Below, in pieces: positions 1-6,522 of a stretch of DNA of 7,285 bases. Below the pieces are notes generated by a model. It was given only the letters and a program-made list of their open reading frames with translations. It made no database searches and was not told the origin of the DNA. The translations under genes and the position numbers were made by a program. How positions within the stretch are numbered: the first letter of the stretch is position 1; each line of letters starts with the position of its first letter. Source of the stretch: Mariprofundaceae bacterium (GTDB lineage Bacteria > Pseudomonadota > Zetaproteobacteria > Mariprofundales > Mariprofundaceae); NCBI GenBank assembly GCA_013139875.1, contig WSZY01000059.1:1-7285 (forward strand). Direction: 5' to 3'.

Positions 1-282
1 GTGCCCTGCACCATCGCCCCACCCCACCCGGAAACTATCAACCGAATTACGGCCACCAATAAGAAGATCAATGTGGTCATCCCGGTTCAGGTCAGCAAAA
101 CGAATGGCACGTGATTCAAACAGCTGCTGAGGACCAATATTATGCATGCTGAATGCAGGTGTCGGTGATCTGCTGTTTTCCAGAGACATCGTAGGCTGTG
201 GCACCGTACTGCTACAGGCAGATAACAGCAGAAAGAAGATGCCGGCCATAAGAAGAGCCTTGTTATTAGAAAAACTATTCAT
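1..282 (-). CDS. Partial lipoprotein with FG-GAP/VCBS-like repeat (N-terminal 94 residues)
   Basis: The reading frame starts at the ATG at 282-280 and stays open to the left edge, so only the first 94 residues are visible. Residues 1-23 form a lipoprotein signal peptide: a Lys at position 8, a hydrophobic core (ALLMAGIFFLLL) and a lipobox LSAC with Cys23 as the expected lipidation site. A low-complexity linker (about 24-58) follows. Residues 62-78 (FADLNRDDHIDLLIGGR) match the calcium-loop pattern of FG-GAP/VCBS repeats, with Asp64, Asn66, Asp68 and Asp72 as likely ligands, and VGWGDGAGH looks like the next strand of the same blade. Such repeats build extracytoplasmic beta-propellers, so an envelope-anchored binding or adhesion protein is likely; the ligand is unknown. 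No Shine-Dalgarno sequence precedes the ATG (see promoter). The start is supported because it places the signal peptide at the N-terminus. Confidence 0.8.
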   Translation of the reverse strand, partial: MNSFSNNKALLMAGIFFLLLSACSSTVPQPTMSLENSRSPTPAFSMHNIGPQQLFESRAIRFADLNRDDHIDLLIGGRNSVDSFRVGWGDGAGH

Positions 283-292
283 ATGAGAAGGC

Positions 293-321
293 AATAGACT
301 ACACAACCCCTTGTTTGTCAA
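293..321 (-). promoter_or_regulatory. Sigma70-type promoter of the lipoprotein gene
   Basis: On the minus strand a perfect -35 hexamer TTGACA (321-316) is followed after 17 nt by TCTATT (298-293; 4 of 6 matches to TATAAT). The predicted transcription start is near 286, only about 4 nt before the ATG at 282. This would give an almost leaderless mRNA, which agrees with the missing Shine-Dalgarno sequence. Confidence 0.6.
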
Positions 322-439
322 GACTTTACAGGATTTAAACCAAGCGACACGTTAAGAAAGAAGGGCTTTCCTGCTAATAACACATGGGAAATTGCTATAT
401 GGTTTTTACCCTTCTCATGTTATAGTGTCAGCAATAATA

Positions 440-455
440 TGTGATACATGTCACG
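440..455. promoter_or_regulatory. CRP/FNR-family operator, site 1 (distal)
   Basis: The sequence TGTGATACATGTCACG fits TGTGA-N6-TCACA with one mismatch in the last base. Its centre (447.5) is 22 bp from that of site 2. It is the outermost of three tandem sites upstream of the ATPase gene. Confidence 0.6.
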
Positions 456-458
456 TAA

Positions 459-480
459 ATATGTGATATATATCACATAT
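459..480. promoter_or_regulatory. CRP/FNR-family operator, site 2 (perfect palindrome)
   Basis: The core TGTGATATATATCACA (462-477) matches TGTGA-N6-TCACA exactly. The symmetry extends through three more bases on each side, giving a perfect 22-bp palindrome. This is very close to the E. coli CRP consensus. It lies between divergent genes but much nearer the plus-strand operon (centre 469.5, 80 bp before the ATG at 549), so that operon is the likely target. Confidence 0.75.
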
Positions 481-481
481 G

Positions 482-497
482 TATGATCAACATCACA
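482..497. promoter_or_regulatory. CRP/FNR-family operator, site 3 (proximal)
   Basis: The sequence TATGATCAACATCACA has a perfect right half-site TCACA and a left half-site TATGA with one mismatch. Its centre (489.5) is 20 bp from that of site 2. A weak -10 candidate TAAAAT lies at 512-517 and an alternative TAGTGT at 517-522. With the latter, sites 3 and 2 would sit near -41 and -61, the usual activator positions of CRP. The transcription start itself cannot be fixed from sequence. Confidence 0.5.
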
Positions 498-548
498 TAA
501 AGTCCATGGTGTAAAATAGTGTGCCTGTGATGGAGTAGAAGGTTATAT

Positions 549-1349
549 ATGTATCTTGAGCACTGGGGGTTAAACGATTTTCCATTCGAAAACGTTCCCA
601 ATCCCCGCTACTACTTTGAATCCGAGACTCACCGGACTCTTTGTGAGGATCTCAATGATGCCATTGTTCGGCGTAAAGGCGCTATCGTTCTGACTGGCGA
701 AATCGGTTGCGGAAAATCAACAATCACTCAGAGGATTCTTCTGAATCTTCCGGAGGACCGTTTCGATGTCGCTCTGATCACCTACTCCATGCTCTCACCC
801 ACTGAAATGCTCTATGAGGTGAGTCAGCAGCTTGGACTGGACGTTCCGAAGCAGGACAAAAACAGTATTCTGAAGGCCCTTCAGAATCACCTGACAAAAA
901 ATGCAGAGACGGGACGAGGCACACTTATCTGCATTGATGAGGCCCAAAGCATCCCCTCAATAGACACTCTTGAAGAGCTGCGTCTGCTCCTGAATTTCCA
1001 ACTGGGCAGCAGCTTTCTCTTATCACTTCTGCTTGTTGGGCAGCCGGAGCTCCAGCATAAAATTGCCGAACTGCCACAGCTTAAACAGCGCATTGCACTG
1101 AACTTGAGCCTGAATCACTTCGATCCTGAGACCACCATGCACTACATTCTTCACCGGCTTCGTGCAGCAGGATGTACCCGCCCCATTCTTACCCGTCAGG
1201 CAATTGCGGCTGTCCACCGGGAGACCGGCGGAGTACCTCGCAAAATCAACCACCTTCTTGATCGCTGCCTGCTGGTTGGCAAGAGAGAGTCCAACTCACT
1301 TCTTGATAGCAAGCTGGTAGCTACGACCGTGCAGAGGTATCCTTCCTGA
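549..1349 (+). CDS. ExeA/MshM-type AAA ATPase
   Basis: This is a cytoplasmic P-loop ATPase of the ExeA/GspA/MshM family, 266 residues. The N-terminus (MYLEHWGLNDFPFENVPNPRYYF) is the family signature. Walker A is GEIGCGKST at 50-58 and Walker B is LICIDEAQ at 126-133, followed by the family motif EELRLLLNFQ (142-151). VGQPEL (163-168) is the sensor region, QRI (180-182) carries a candidate arginine finger, and GGVPRKINHL (227-236) is sensor-2-like. All catalytic motifs look intact. Aeromonas ExeA also has a membrane segment and a peptidoglycan-binding domain; both are missing here, so the protein resembles the short MshM-like form. Relatives assist type II secretin assembly or MSHA pilus biogenesis, but no secretion or pilus gene is visible here. 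The start has GAAGG at 538-542, 6 nt upstream. First gene of a three-gene operon with 1 nt to the next ATG, behind three CRP-like sites. Confidence 0.85.
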   Translation: MYLEHWGLNDFPFENVPNPRYYFESETHRTLCEDLNDAIVRRKGAIVLTGEIGCGKSTITQRILLNLPEDRFDVALITYSMLSPTEMLYEVSQQLGLDVPKQDKNSILKALQNHLTKNAETGRGTLICIDEAQSIPSIDTLEELRLLLNFQLGSSFLLSLLLVGQPELQHKIAELPQLKQRIALNLSLNHFDPETTMHYILHRLRAAGCTRPILTRQAIAAVHRETGGVPRKINHLLDRCLLVGKRESNSLLDSKLVATTVQRYPS

Positions 1350-1350
1350 T

Positions 1351-2640
1351 ATGGCAAAATACATTGATCTGCTACGTGAGCACCAAAAGAAGGGTGGTAA
1401 GCCGGAAGCACCCTCTGCCACACCTTCAACCGAAGAGAAAGTGGAACAGCATCACGAAGAGCTTGAATCAATGTTAAAAGACGAATCCACGATCCCGGCT
1501 GACATGAAGCCCGTCATCGATAAGCCCTTTGCCAATATCGATCTTCTGGCTGGAGACACGATCGAGGCACACATTGATAGCAATGGACATCTCTCCACCG
1601 GGACTTTCCATGTTGATGAGAACGGCAATCTCTCCGCCGGAACTTTTATTTCCAAAGATGGTAAAACAGCCAGGCCTGATAAAACAGATGGTGCTGAAAT
1701 CGCCCGCTGGCTCACCCGTTGCGCACAGCTGGTCTCTGAACTATTCAAATCTGCCCGCTCCAACAGCGCTGCAAGCCTTGAACCGGTATCAACTCATCTG
1801 GACATTGTTCTGAAAGAGATTGCCAGGAAAGGTAATGTTGTCACTGATCAGCTGGAGCTTGAAATATCCAAACAGATCAAACAGGTCGGCAAGATTGATC
1901 CGGATCTCGGTAGTATTATCCGAAAATCGATCATGATGATGCTCTATGCCATTAAAATGGGATGTCGACTTAAACTTGATATGGAGCAGCTGCGCCTGCA
2001 TACGCTGGCCGCCATGATTCACCACATTGGAATGGCACAGATATCTCCGGAAATCCGCAAGAAAAAAGAACTGCTCACAGAAGAGGAGCTGAATGAAATC
2101 AGCACAGCTCCAGAAAAATCATATGAATATCTGATGTTATGCAACATAGCCGACACAGTCATACTTCATGCCGCAAGCCAGGCGCAGGAGCGTTATGATG
2201 GCAGTGGACCACAAGAACTTTCCGGATCTGACATTACATACAGCGCCCGTATGATCGGCCTGCTGTCAATGTTTGAAGCACTGATTCACTACAGGCCTTA
2301 CAGGCACCGCCTCCTCCCTCGTGATGCCATCCGGCATCTTGTAAACCACCATAAAAAAGCATTCGATCCGGTCATGCTGAAAGCACTTATTGAATCTATC
2401 TCCCTCTATCCGGTCGGGACCTATGTGCAGCTCAATTCCGGTGATGTCGCTCTTGTTGTTCGAGTCCGCCCTCTCCGACCTCTGAGACCTCAGGTTCTCA
2501 TTACCCACGACAGCCAGGGCAATGAGGTGCCTTCAAGAGAAGTTGATCTTCAGGAGCAGTCCAGCCTGACGGTTGAACGCTGCATGTACAGAGAGCAGCT
2601 CTCAACACTGAAAGAGAGCCCTGAAAAGGAATCCAGCTAA
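1351..2640 (+). CDS. Degenerate HD-GYP-like domain protein, probably catalytically inactive
   Basis: This 429-residue soluble protein begins with a charged, probably disordered region (1-65). A pair of 13-residue repeats (74-99) follows. From about 185 to 350 there is a domain recognisable as HD-GYP, the fold of cyclic di-GMP phosphodiesterases. The landmarks are present but altered: HDIGK is HHIGM (224-228), HHERxDGxGYP is AQERYDGSGPQ (278-288), and DVxDALTxxRPYR is SMFEALIHYRPYR (306-318). The usual metal-binding Asp and His residues are therefore mostly gone, while structural parts (DGSG, RPYR, FDPVMLKALIE at 338-348) remain. The C-terminal segment after YPVGTYVQLNSGDVALVV (353-370) is the small beta domain that often follows HD-GYP domains. 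I infer a binding or scaffolding role rather than hydrolysis. It lies 1 nt after the ATPase gene with only a distant GAGG (1334-1337), suggesting translational coupling. Confidence 0.75.
   Translation: MAKYIDLLREHQKKGGKPEAPSATPSTEEKVEQHHEELESMLKDESTIPADMKPVIDKPFANIDLLAGDTIEAHIDSNGHLSTGTFHVDENGNLSAGTFISKDGKTARPDKTDGAEIARWLTRCAQLVSELFKSARSNSAASLEPVSTHLDIVLKEIARKGNVVTDQLELEISKQIKQVGKIDPDLGSIIRKSIMMMLYAIKMGCRLKLDMEQLRLHTLAAMIHHIGMAQISPEIRKKKELLTEEELNEISTAPEKSYEYLMLCNIADTVILHAASQAQERYDGSGPQELSGSDITYSARMIGLLSMFEALIHYRPYRHRLLPRDAIRHLVNHHKKAFDPVMLKALIESISLYPVGTYVQLNSGDVALVVRVRPLRPLRPQVLITHDSQGNEVPSREVDLQEQSSLTVERCMYREQLSTLKESPEKESS
1570..1647 (+). repeat. Tandem 39-bp repeat encoding two 13-residue units
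   Basis: Two adjacent in-frame units, HIDSNGHLSTGTF (residues 74-86, DNA 1570-1608) and HVDENGNLSAGTF (87-99, DNA 1609-1647), share His1, Asp3, Asn/Gly at 4-5 or nearby, Leu8, Ser9 and GTF at 11-13. A decayed third unit may begin with ISKDGK (100-105). The pattern of a turn (DxNG) followed by a short strand suggests a small beta-solenoid-like or hairpin element. Confidence 0.7.
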
Positions 2641-2641
2641 G

Positions 2642-3733
2642 ATGAGTCCTGACACTCCTGCTACCGACAGTGAACAGGTAGAGGAGATGAAAGTCTATGC
2701 TGACCTGGTCAGTATCTATCCGGAAAATGAAGATTATCTCCGCCACTATGCGGAGCTGCTTATCAAAGACGGCCAGGCCACAACGGCTGCTGATGTCCTG
2801 AAACGCCTTCATATTCTGCTAGGTAAGCGCTCACCGGAGGAAGCCTCTGCCCTGTTACAGAAGTTCCCTCAGATTGGACGTATCACAAAGGCCGAGGCTG
2901 AACAGAAAGGAGATACCGAACTTGGTGAAATGCTTCGCGAGACGTTTGGATCAATCTGGATCAGGCTCTATCAAAAACGTATCAAAGAGGGTGACTACCT
3001 CTACCGTGTCGGTGACAGGGGCGACAGATTAACGCTGGTCATTGATGGTGAAGTTGCTGTCTTTATCCCCGATAACAATGGCAAAGTCATACTACATAAT
3101 CTGATCGGATCCAATGATGTTGTGGGTGAGGCCTGCTTTCTGAATCCCGGAATTCGGAATGCCGATGTTATTGCCAACAGGGATTCAACCATCGTTGAAC
3201 TTCCCCGTAAAAAGCTGCTTACCTACCTGATTAACAACCCGTTCGCTGAAAAACTTCTCGAAGAGAAAGCAGACTTCCGACAGATGACCAGCTGGCTCTC
3301 CTCCCACGAACTTCTACAGAATATCCCGCTGGATATGCGTAAATACATGGCTGGAATGACAACAATCGAACACTACAAACCCAACGCGCTGATACAGCGG
3401 GCAGGGCAGGAGGTTGATGCCGTCGATATGGTGGTCCGGGGTGACGTGTCATTTATGTTGAATGATCAAAACAACAAATATCAACCTATCGGAAAAATTC
3501 AGCCCGGTGAACTGGTCGGTGATACTTCAGCCCTTTCCAAAGCAACCTGCCCGGCAGATATTGTGGCACTCTCAGAAGTGCTGATAGCTCATATTCCCCT
3601 CTCCAGTTTTACAAACGTTGTTGAGGCCTATCCCCCCTTTAAAGAGAAACTTCTCAAGCATGCCCAGAAACAACGTGCGAAACTCATGCAAATGATTACC
3701 AAAATGGGAAACAAATCTGACAGTGTGAGTTAG
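2642..3733 (+). CDS. TPR-like protein with two cyclic-nucleotide-binding domains
   Basis: This 363-residue cytoplasmic protein is the last gene of the operon. Residues 18-60 look like a TPR-type helical hairpin (YADLVSIYPENEDYLRHYAELL and the helix after it). The first CNB domain spans about 105-205; its phosphate-binding cassette VGEACFLNPGIRNADV (161-176) keeps the key Glu163 and Arg172, so it may still bind cAMP, cGMP or a relative. The second CNB domain (about 222-325) has VGDTSALSKATCPADI (292-307), with Asp294 instead of Glu and Cys303 where Arg is expected, so nucleotide binding there is doubtful. No helix-turn-helix, kinase or channel segment follows, and the C-terminal tail (about 333-363) is basic and helical. 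It is therefore not a CRP-like transcription factor. The gene starts 1 nt after the upstream stop, with AAGGA at 2626-2630. I infer a regulatory partner of the two upstream products. Confidence 0.8.
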   Translation: MSPDTPATDSEQVEEMKVYADLVSIYPENEDYLRHYAELLIKDGQATTAADVLKRLHILLGKRSPEEASALLQKFPQIGRITKAEAEQKGDTELGEMLRETFGSIWIRLYQKRIKEGDYLYRVGDRGDRLTLVIDGEVAVFIPDNNGKVILHNLIGSNDVVGEACFLNPGIRNADVIANRDSTIVELPRKKLLTYLINNPFAEKLLEEKADFRQMTSWLSSHELLQNIPLDMRKYMAGMTTIEHYKPNALIQRAGQEVDAVDMVVRGDVSFMLNDQNNKYQPIGKIQPGELVGDTSALSKATCPADIVALSEVLIAHIPLSSFTNVVEAYPPFKEKLLKHAQKQRAKLMQMITKMGNKSDSVS

Positions 3734-3763
3734 GGTCACCCTGGAAAAGTCAGCGTAGCCACA

Positions 3764-3781
3764 CGGCCCATGGGTGGGCTG
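3764..3781. terminator. Weak hairpin between convergent genes
   Basis: The sequence CGGCCCATGGGTGGGCTG can form a 7-bp stem (one G-U pair) with a 4-nt loop. It lies in the 86-bp gap between the CNB gene and def, where both operons need to end. No T-tract follows on either strand, so intrinsic termination is doubtful. Confidence 0.3.
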
Positions 3782-3819
3782 CTAAAATCACAGGCACAGG
3801 CCATTGATTCAGAGGCTCT

Positions 3820-4317
3820 TTAGACCTTCACCTGCAGACGTCGCACCAGATCCCTGGTGGATACAACTCTGTCTGTAAAGAGAATGCCATCCAGATGATC
3901 AACCTCATGCTGAATCACCCTGGCTTCAAAACCACTGCTCTCAACATCACAGCTATCACCTTCCAGATTCTGATAGCGAACCCGGATCCTCTTTGCCCGG
4001 GGGACCACACCGACCCAATCCTGCACAGAGAGGCAGCCCTCCCGCGCCAACACATTTCCTGACCCCTCGATTACTTTCGGGTTAACCATTTGAAGCAGTC
4101 CATGATTTTTGCATGGATGCATTGAGTGCCTGCAATCGACAATCACAACACGCTGAAGTTCCCCAATTTGCGGAGCCGCAATCCCCACGCCTCCGGGGCT
4201 GGCATTCATCAGCGTTTCAAGCTCTATCAGGAGCGTTTCAAGTGCTGAATCAAACTGATTCACCGCCTTAGATGTTTCACGCAGCCGATGATCCGGTTGA
4301 GTTAGAATTGAACGCAT
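3820..4317 (-). CDS. def: Peptide deformylase
   Basis: The enzyme removes the formyl group from the N-terminal methionine of nascent proteins, in the cytoplasm at the ribosome exit. All three family motifs are intact in 165 residues, a normal length: GVGIAAPQ (43-50), EGCLS (93-97, metal ligand Cys95) and QHEVDH (136-141, metal ligands His137 and His141, catalytic Glu138). The N-terminus MRSILTQPDHRLRETSKAV matches the usual family start, which fixes the ATG at 4317 even though no convincing Shine-Dalgarno sequence precedes it. It lies 22 nt downstream of the double-ACT gene on the same strand and probably shares its transcript. The usual neighbour fmt (methionyl-tRNA formyltransferase) is absent from the window. 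Confidence 0.95.
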   Translation of the reverse strand: MRSILTQPDHRLRETSKAVNQFDSALETLLIELETLMNASPGGVGIAAPQIGELQRVVIVDCRHSMHPCKNHGLLQMVNPKVIEGSGNVLAREGCLSVQDWVGVVPRAKRIRVRYQNLEGDSCDVESSGFEARVIQHEVDHLDGILFTDRVVSTRDLVRRLQVKV

Positions 4318-4339
4318 GGGTTAAAGTTGGAAACGGAGC

Positions 4340-4876
4340 CTAAATGACAGCCTCATCAAGAATATGGACCTCAACATCAACACCAAGTCTGTTTGCTGCC
4401 GCCTCCAGTGGTGCACGCAACGACTCAGCCTTGCCATCGGAAAAAGCCTCCAGCGCCATCATATAGACATCACCCCGGTTATCAGTTTCACGCGAACGGG
4501 TTGATACATCAACAATGGAGACACCATTTGCAGCCAACACATCTGTGATCTCATAAACGATCCCGGGCCTGTCCGCACCTGTAACTGTCACCACACAGTC
4601 CGGCTCCTGAGGCACAATCGCCGCCTCTTCAGCGCTAATACGCTGAGACTGGACCGTCAGTCCGGTTCGCTGTTCCAATTCTGCCAGCGCGGCCTTCAGA
4701 GTCCCAAAGCCATCGCCATCGGCAAGCTTCACAATCAGCATCATGGTAAAACGCCCGCGAAGTGCGGTCATCGACGAATCCTCGATATTGGCATTGAGAT
4801 GAAGCAGGGCTTCTGACACATCACGAACGATTCCTGCACGGTCATGGCCGGAGATAGAAAGCAGTAGATAGGACAT
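4340..4876 (-). CDS. GcvR-like double-ACT-domain regulatory protein
   Basis: The protein has 178 residues and consists of two ACT domains and little else. The first (about 3-80) starts with SISGHDRAGIVRDVSEAL, the second (about 94-172) with TVTGADRPGIVYEITDVL; the G-x-D-R-x-G-I-V motif at the start of each is the expected amino-acid-binding turn. This layout is that of GcvR, which in E. coli antagonises GcvA at the glycine cleavage promoter by direct contact in response to glycine. No DNA-binding domain is present, so it must act through a protein partner. No gcv gene or GcvA-like regulator is in the window, so the target is open and no gene symbol is given. A strong Shine-Dalgarno (GAGGGGG) lies 6 nt before the ATG. 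It leads a two-gene unit with def. Confidence 0.85.
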   Translation of the reverse strand: MSYLLLSISGHDRAGIVRDVSEALLHLNANIEDSSMTALRGRFTMMLIVKLADGDGFGTLKAALAELEQRTGLTVQSQRISAEEAAIVPQEPDCVVTVTGADRPGIVYEITDVLAANGVSIVDVSTRSRETDNRGDVYMMALEAFSDGKAESLRAPLEAAANRLGVDVEVHILDEAVI

Positions 4877-4954
4877 GAATATCCCCCTCTTATTAGGGCC
4901 AGTTAACAGAAGTTATCCAGCGCGCTTCAAGCTTACAATGTGAAATATCAAAGT

Positions 4955-4973
4955 GACAGAAGAAAAGTCTGTC
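4955..4973 (-). terminator. Possible hairpin terminator after iscA
   Basis: On the minus strand GACAGA-CTTTTCT-TCTGTC forms a perfect 6-bp stem with a 7-nt loop, 45 nt after the iscA stop codon. It is followed by ACTTTGATATTTC, which is only moderately T-rich. It could end the isc transcript, but the stem is short and GC-poor. Confidence 0.3.
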
Positions 4974-5018
4974 TACCTGCCATGGAAACAGGAGACCATA
5001 CTCAGGAAACAGCTGGAA

Positions 5019-5375
5019 TCAGACTGAGAAGGAGGAACCGCAGCCGCACTCTCCCTGCTGGTTCGGGTTGTGAAAAACAAAGGCAGCTGAAAGAACATCC
5101 TGCTGAAAGTCGATCTTCAGCCCGATCAGAGCCTTCTGATAGGCGTCCGAATCAACAAAGAGCTGGAAGCCATCATGTTCGGCAACCATATCACCCTCAG
5201 CCGGAAGGTCAGCATAGTCGAGTACATACTCCAGGCCGGAACAGCCCGCCTCCTTCAGGCTTATTCGAAGCGCCTGTTTGTCTTCTACCTTCAACACACT
5301 ACGGATACGTTCACATGCAGCTTCAGTCAGCTCAATATCGAGCTCTGCAATCTGATTTGGCTCACTCTTTTTCAT
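5019..5375 (-). CDS. iscA: A-type iron-sulfur carrier protein (IscA/SufA family)
   Basis: The product (118 residues from the ATG) is a small HesB/IscA-type protein that carries Fe-S clusters or iron to target apoproteins. The three conserved cysteines are present: the one in KEAGCSGLEYVLDY and the C-terminal pair in CGCGSSFSV (residues 45, 110 and 112 from this start). IscA, SufA and ErpA are hard to tell apart; the operon context favours IscA. I choose the ATG at 5375-5373 over the in-frame TTG immediately upstream (5378-5376): GGAG is spaced 7 nt from the ATG but only 4 nt from the TTG. The gene is 16 nt downstream of iscS and its Shine-Dalgarno lies in that gap, so it belongs to the same operon. 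Confidence 0.88.
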   Translation of the reverse strand: MKKSEPNQIAELDIELTEAACERIRSVLKVEDKQALRISLKEAGCSGLEYVLDYADLPAEGDMVAEHDGFQLFVDSDAYQKALIGLKIDFQQDVLSAAFVFHNPNQQGECGCGSSFSV

Positions 5376-5391
5376 CAATCAGCTCCATTAA

Positions 5392-6522
5392 TCAAGATGC
5401 TCCTGCCATCATTTTTAACCGTTCACGAATGTTTACCAGCGCACCAACGAGGGCATCTCTGTCTTCGGAGGTGTGTTCCGGCCCGAAACTGACCCGAATC
5501 GTGCTTTGTGCCTGCAGATCTGAAACACCCATAGCCAGAAGTACATGAGAAGCATCCCGCTTGCCTGATGAGCAGGCCGATCCTGATGCCACAGCAAAAC
5601 CGGCCAGATCCAACTGCATCAGCAGTGTCTCTCCATCGAGGCCGGGCATCGAAAACATGGATGTATTTCCAACTCTCCCGGCCTCACGTGAAAAAAATAT
5701 CACCTCAGGCAGAGCCTTTGCAAGCCTCTCTTCAAACCCGTTGCGAATAGCTGAAATGTTACCAAAATCAAGCATCCCCAAGGCAGCTGCAAAGCCGACA
5801 GCACCCGGAACGTTCTCTGTTCCTGAACGCCGTTTACGCTCCTGACCACCACCCTGAAGCAGCGGCTTGAGTTTGTGTCCCCGTCTGATGATCAGAGAAC
5901 CAACACCCTTCGGGCCACCGATCTTATGAGCTGAGAACGATACAAAGTCCGCCCCCAGCTTCGACAGATCAAGCGGAAGTTTTCCCAGTGCCTGCACGGC
6001 ATCGACCAGAGTAGCTACTTCAGAGTGCCTGCAATGGGCAACAACCTCTTCAACCGGCTGAATGGTACCTGTCTCATTGTTAACCAGCATCAGGCAGGCC
6101 AGTCGCGTATCCGCATCAACATGAGAGCAAAATGTTTCCGCATCAATCACACCGTTCCTGTCCGGGCGGACAGAGACCACTTCCCAGCCGGGCTTTGCAG
6201 CCCATGATTCGAGTGGCTGCAATACAGAAGGGTGTTCAATGGCTGAAACAACAATTTTTCCCGGCTCCTGCTTCGAGAGCCAGCCATGAATAGCCATATT
6301 GTTGGCTTCCGTGCCACCGGAGGTAAATACAACAGAACCGGGCTCAATATTCAGATATTCGGCCAGACTGTCTCTGGCATCATCCAGAAGCTTACGGGCC
6401 GCTCTCCCCGCCCAGTGAAGACTGGATGGGTTCCCTGACGCGGTTCTGGCTGCCTCAGTGAAGGCGGTTAATGATTCATCAATAGCCGGGGCTGTTGCAT
6501 TATAATCAAGATACCGTTGCAC
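5392..6522 (-). CDS. iscS: Cysteine desulfurase, NifS/IscS type
   Basis: This PLP enzyme converts cysteine to alanine and passes the sulfur, as a persulfide, to Fe-S assembly and other thiolation pathways. Its 376 residues contain all class I features: LDYNATAP (5-12), GGTEAN (69-74) and EHP (96-98) at the cofactor, VDAVQ (173-177), the PLP lysine Lys200 in SAHKIGGPKG, RSGTEN (232-237), and the active-site loop SGSACSSGKRDASHV with catalytic Cys317. It is somewhat shorter than E. coli IscS (404 residues), mostly at the C-terminus where IscS contacts the scaffold. The start is GTG at 6522: a stop codon (6540-6538) excludes an upstream extension and the N-terminus matches the family. It overlaps the end of iscR by 17 nt, with AAGGAG only 3 nt from the GTG, pointing to translational coupling. 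Confidence 0.93.
   Translation of the reverse strand: MQRYLDYNATAPAIDESLTAFTEAARTASGNPSSLHWAGRAARKLLDDARDSLAEYLNIEPGSVVFTSGGTEANNMAIHGWLSKQEPGKIVVSAIEHPSVLQPLESWAAKPGWEVVSVRPDRNGVIDAETFCSHVDADTRLACLMLVNNETGTIQPVEEVVAHCRHSEVATLVDAVQALGKLPLDLSKLGADFVSFSAHKIGGPKGVGSLIIRRGHKLKPLLQGGGQERKRRSGTENVPGAVGFAAALGMLDFGNISAIRNGFEERLAKALPEVIFFSREAGRVGNTSMFSMPGLDGETLLMQLDLAGFAVASGSACSSGKRDASHVLLAMGVSDLQAQSTIRVSFGPEHTSEDRDALVGALVNIRERLKMMAGAS

Noticed and set aside
382..420. Imperfect inverted repeat (ACATG...CATGT with inner GGG/CCC) between the divergent genes
   Set aside because: The arms are short and interrupted by unpaired bases and no T-tract follows, so it does not support a terminator or a known operator.
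421..426. TATAGT as a -10 element for the plus-strand operon
   Set aside because: No acceptable -35 lies 16-18 nt upstream, and all three CRP-like sites would then be downstream of the start.
1452..1763. Minus-strand open frame inside the HD-GYP-like gene
   Set aside because: Ser/Leu-rich translation with no motif; explained by the codon bias of the plus-strand gene.
4895..4945. Promoter for the double-ACT gene
   Set aside because: The candidates TTGTAA/TAACTT and TTGAAG/TGTTAA match the -10 consensus at only three positions each; a promoter must exist in the 142-bp gap but I cannot place it.
4940..5548. A 202-codon open frame on the plus strand
   Set aside because: It lies antisense to iscA and the end of iscS, its translation is low-complexity and Arg/Ser/Pro-rich, and both opposing genes have clear conserved motifs.
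5561..5845. Plus-strand open frame antisense to iscS
   Set aside because: It is a shadow of the conserved iscS coding sequence with no recognisable domain or ribosome binding site.
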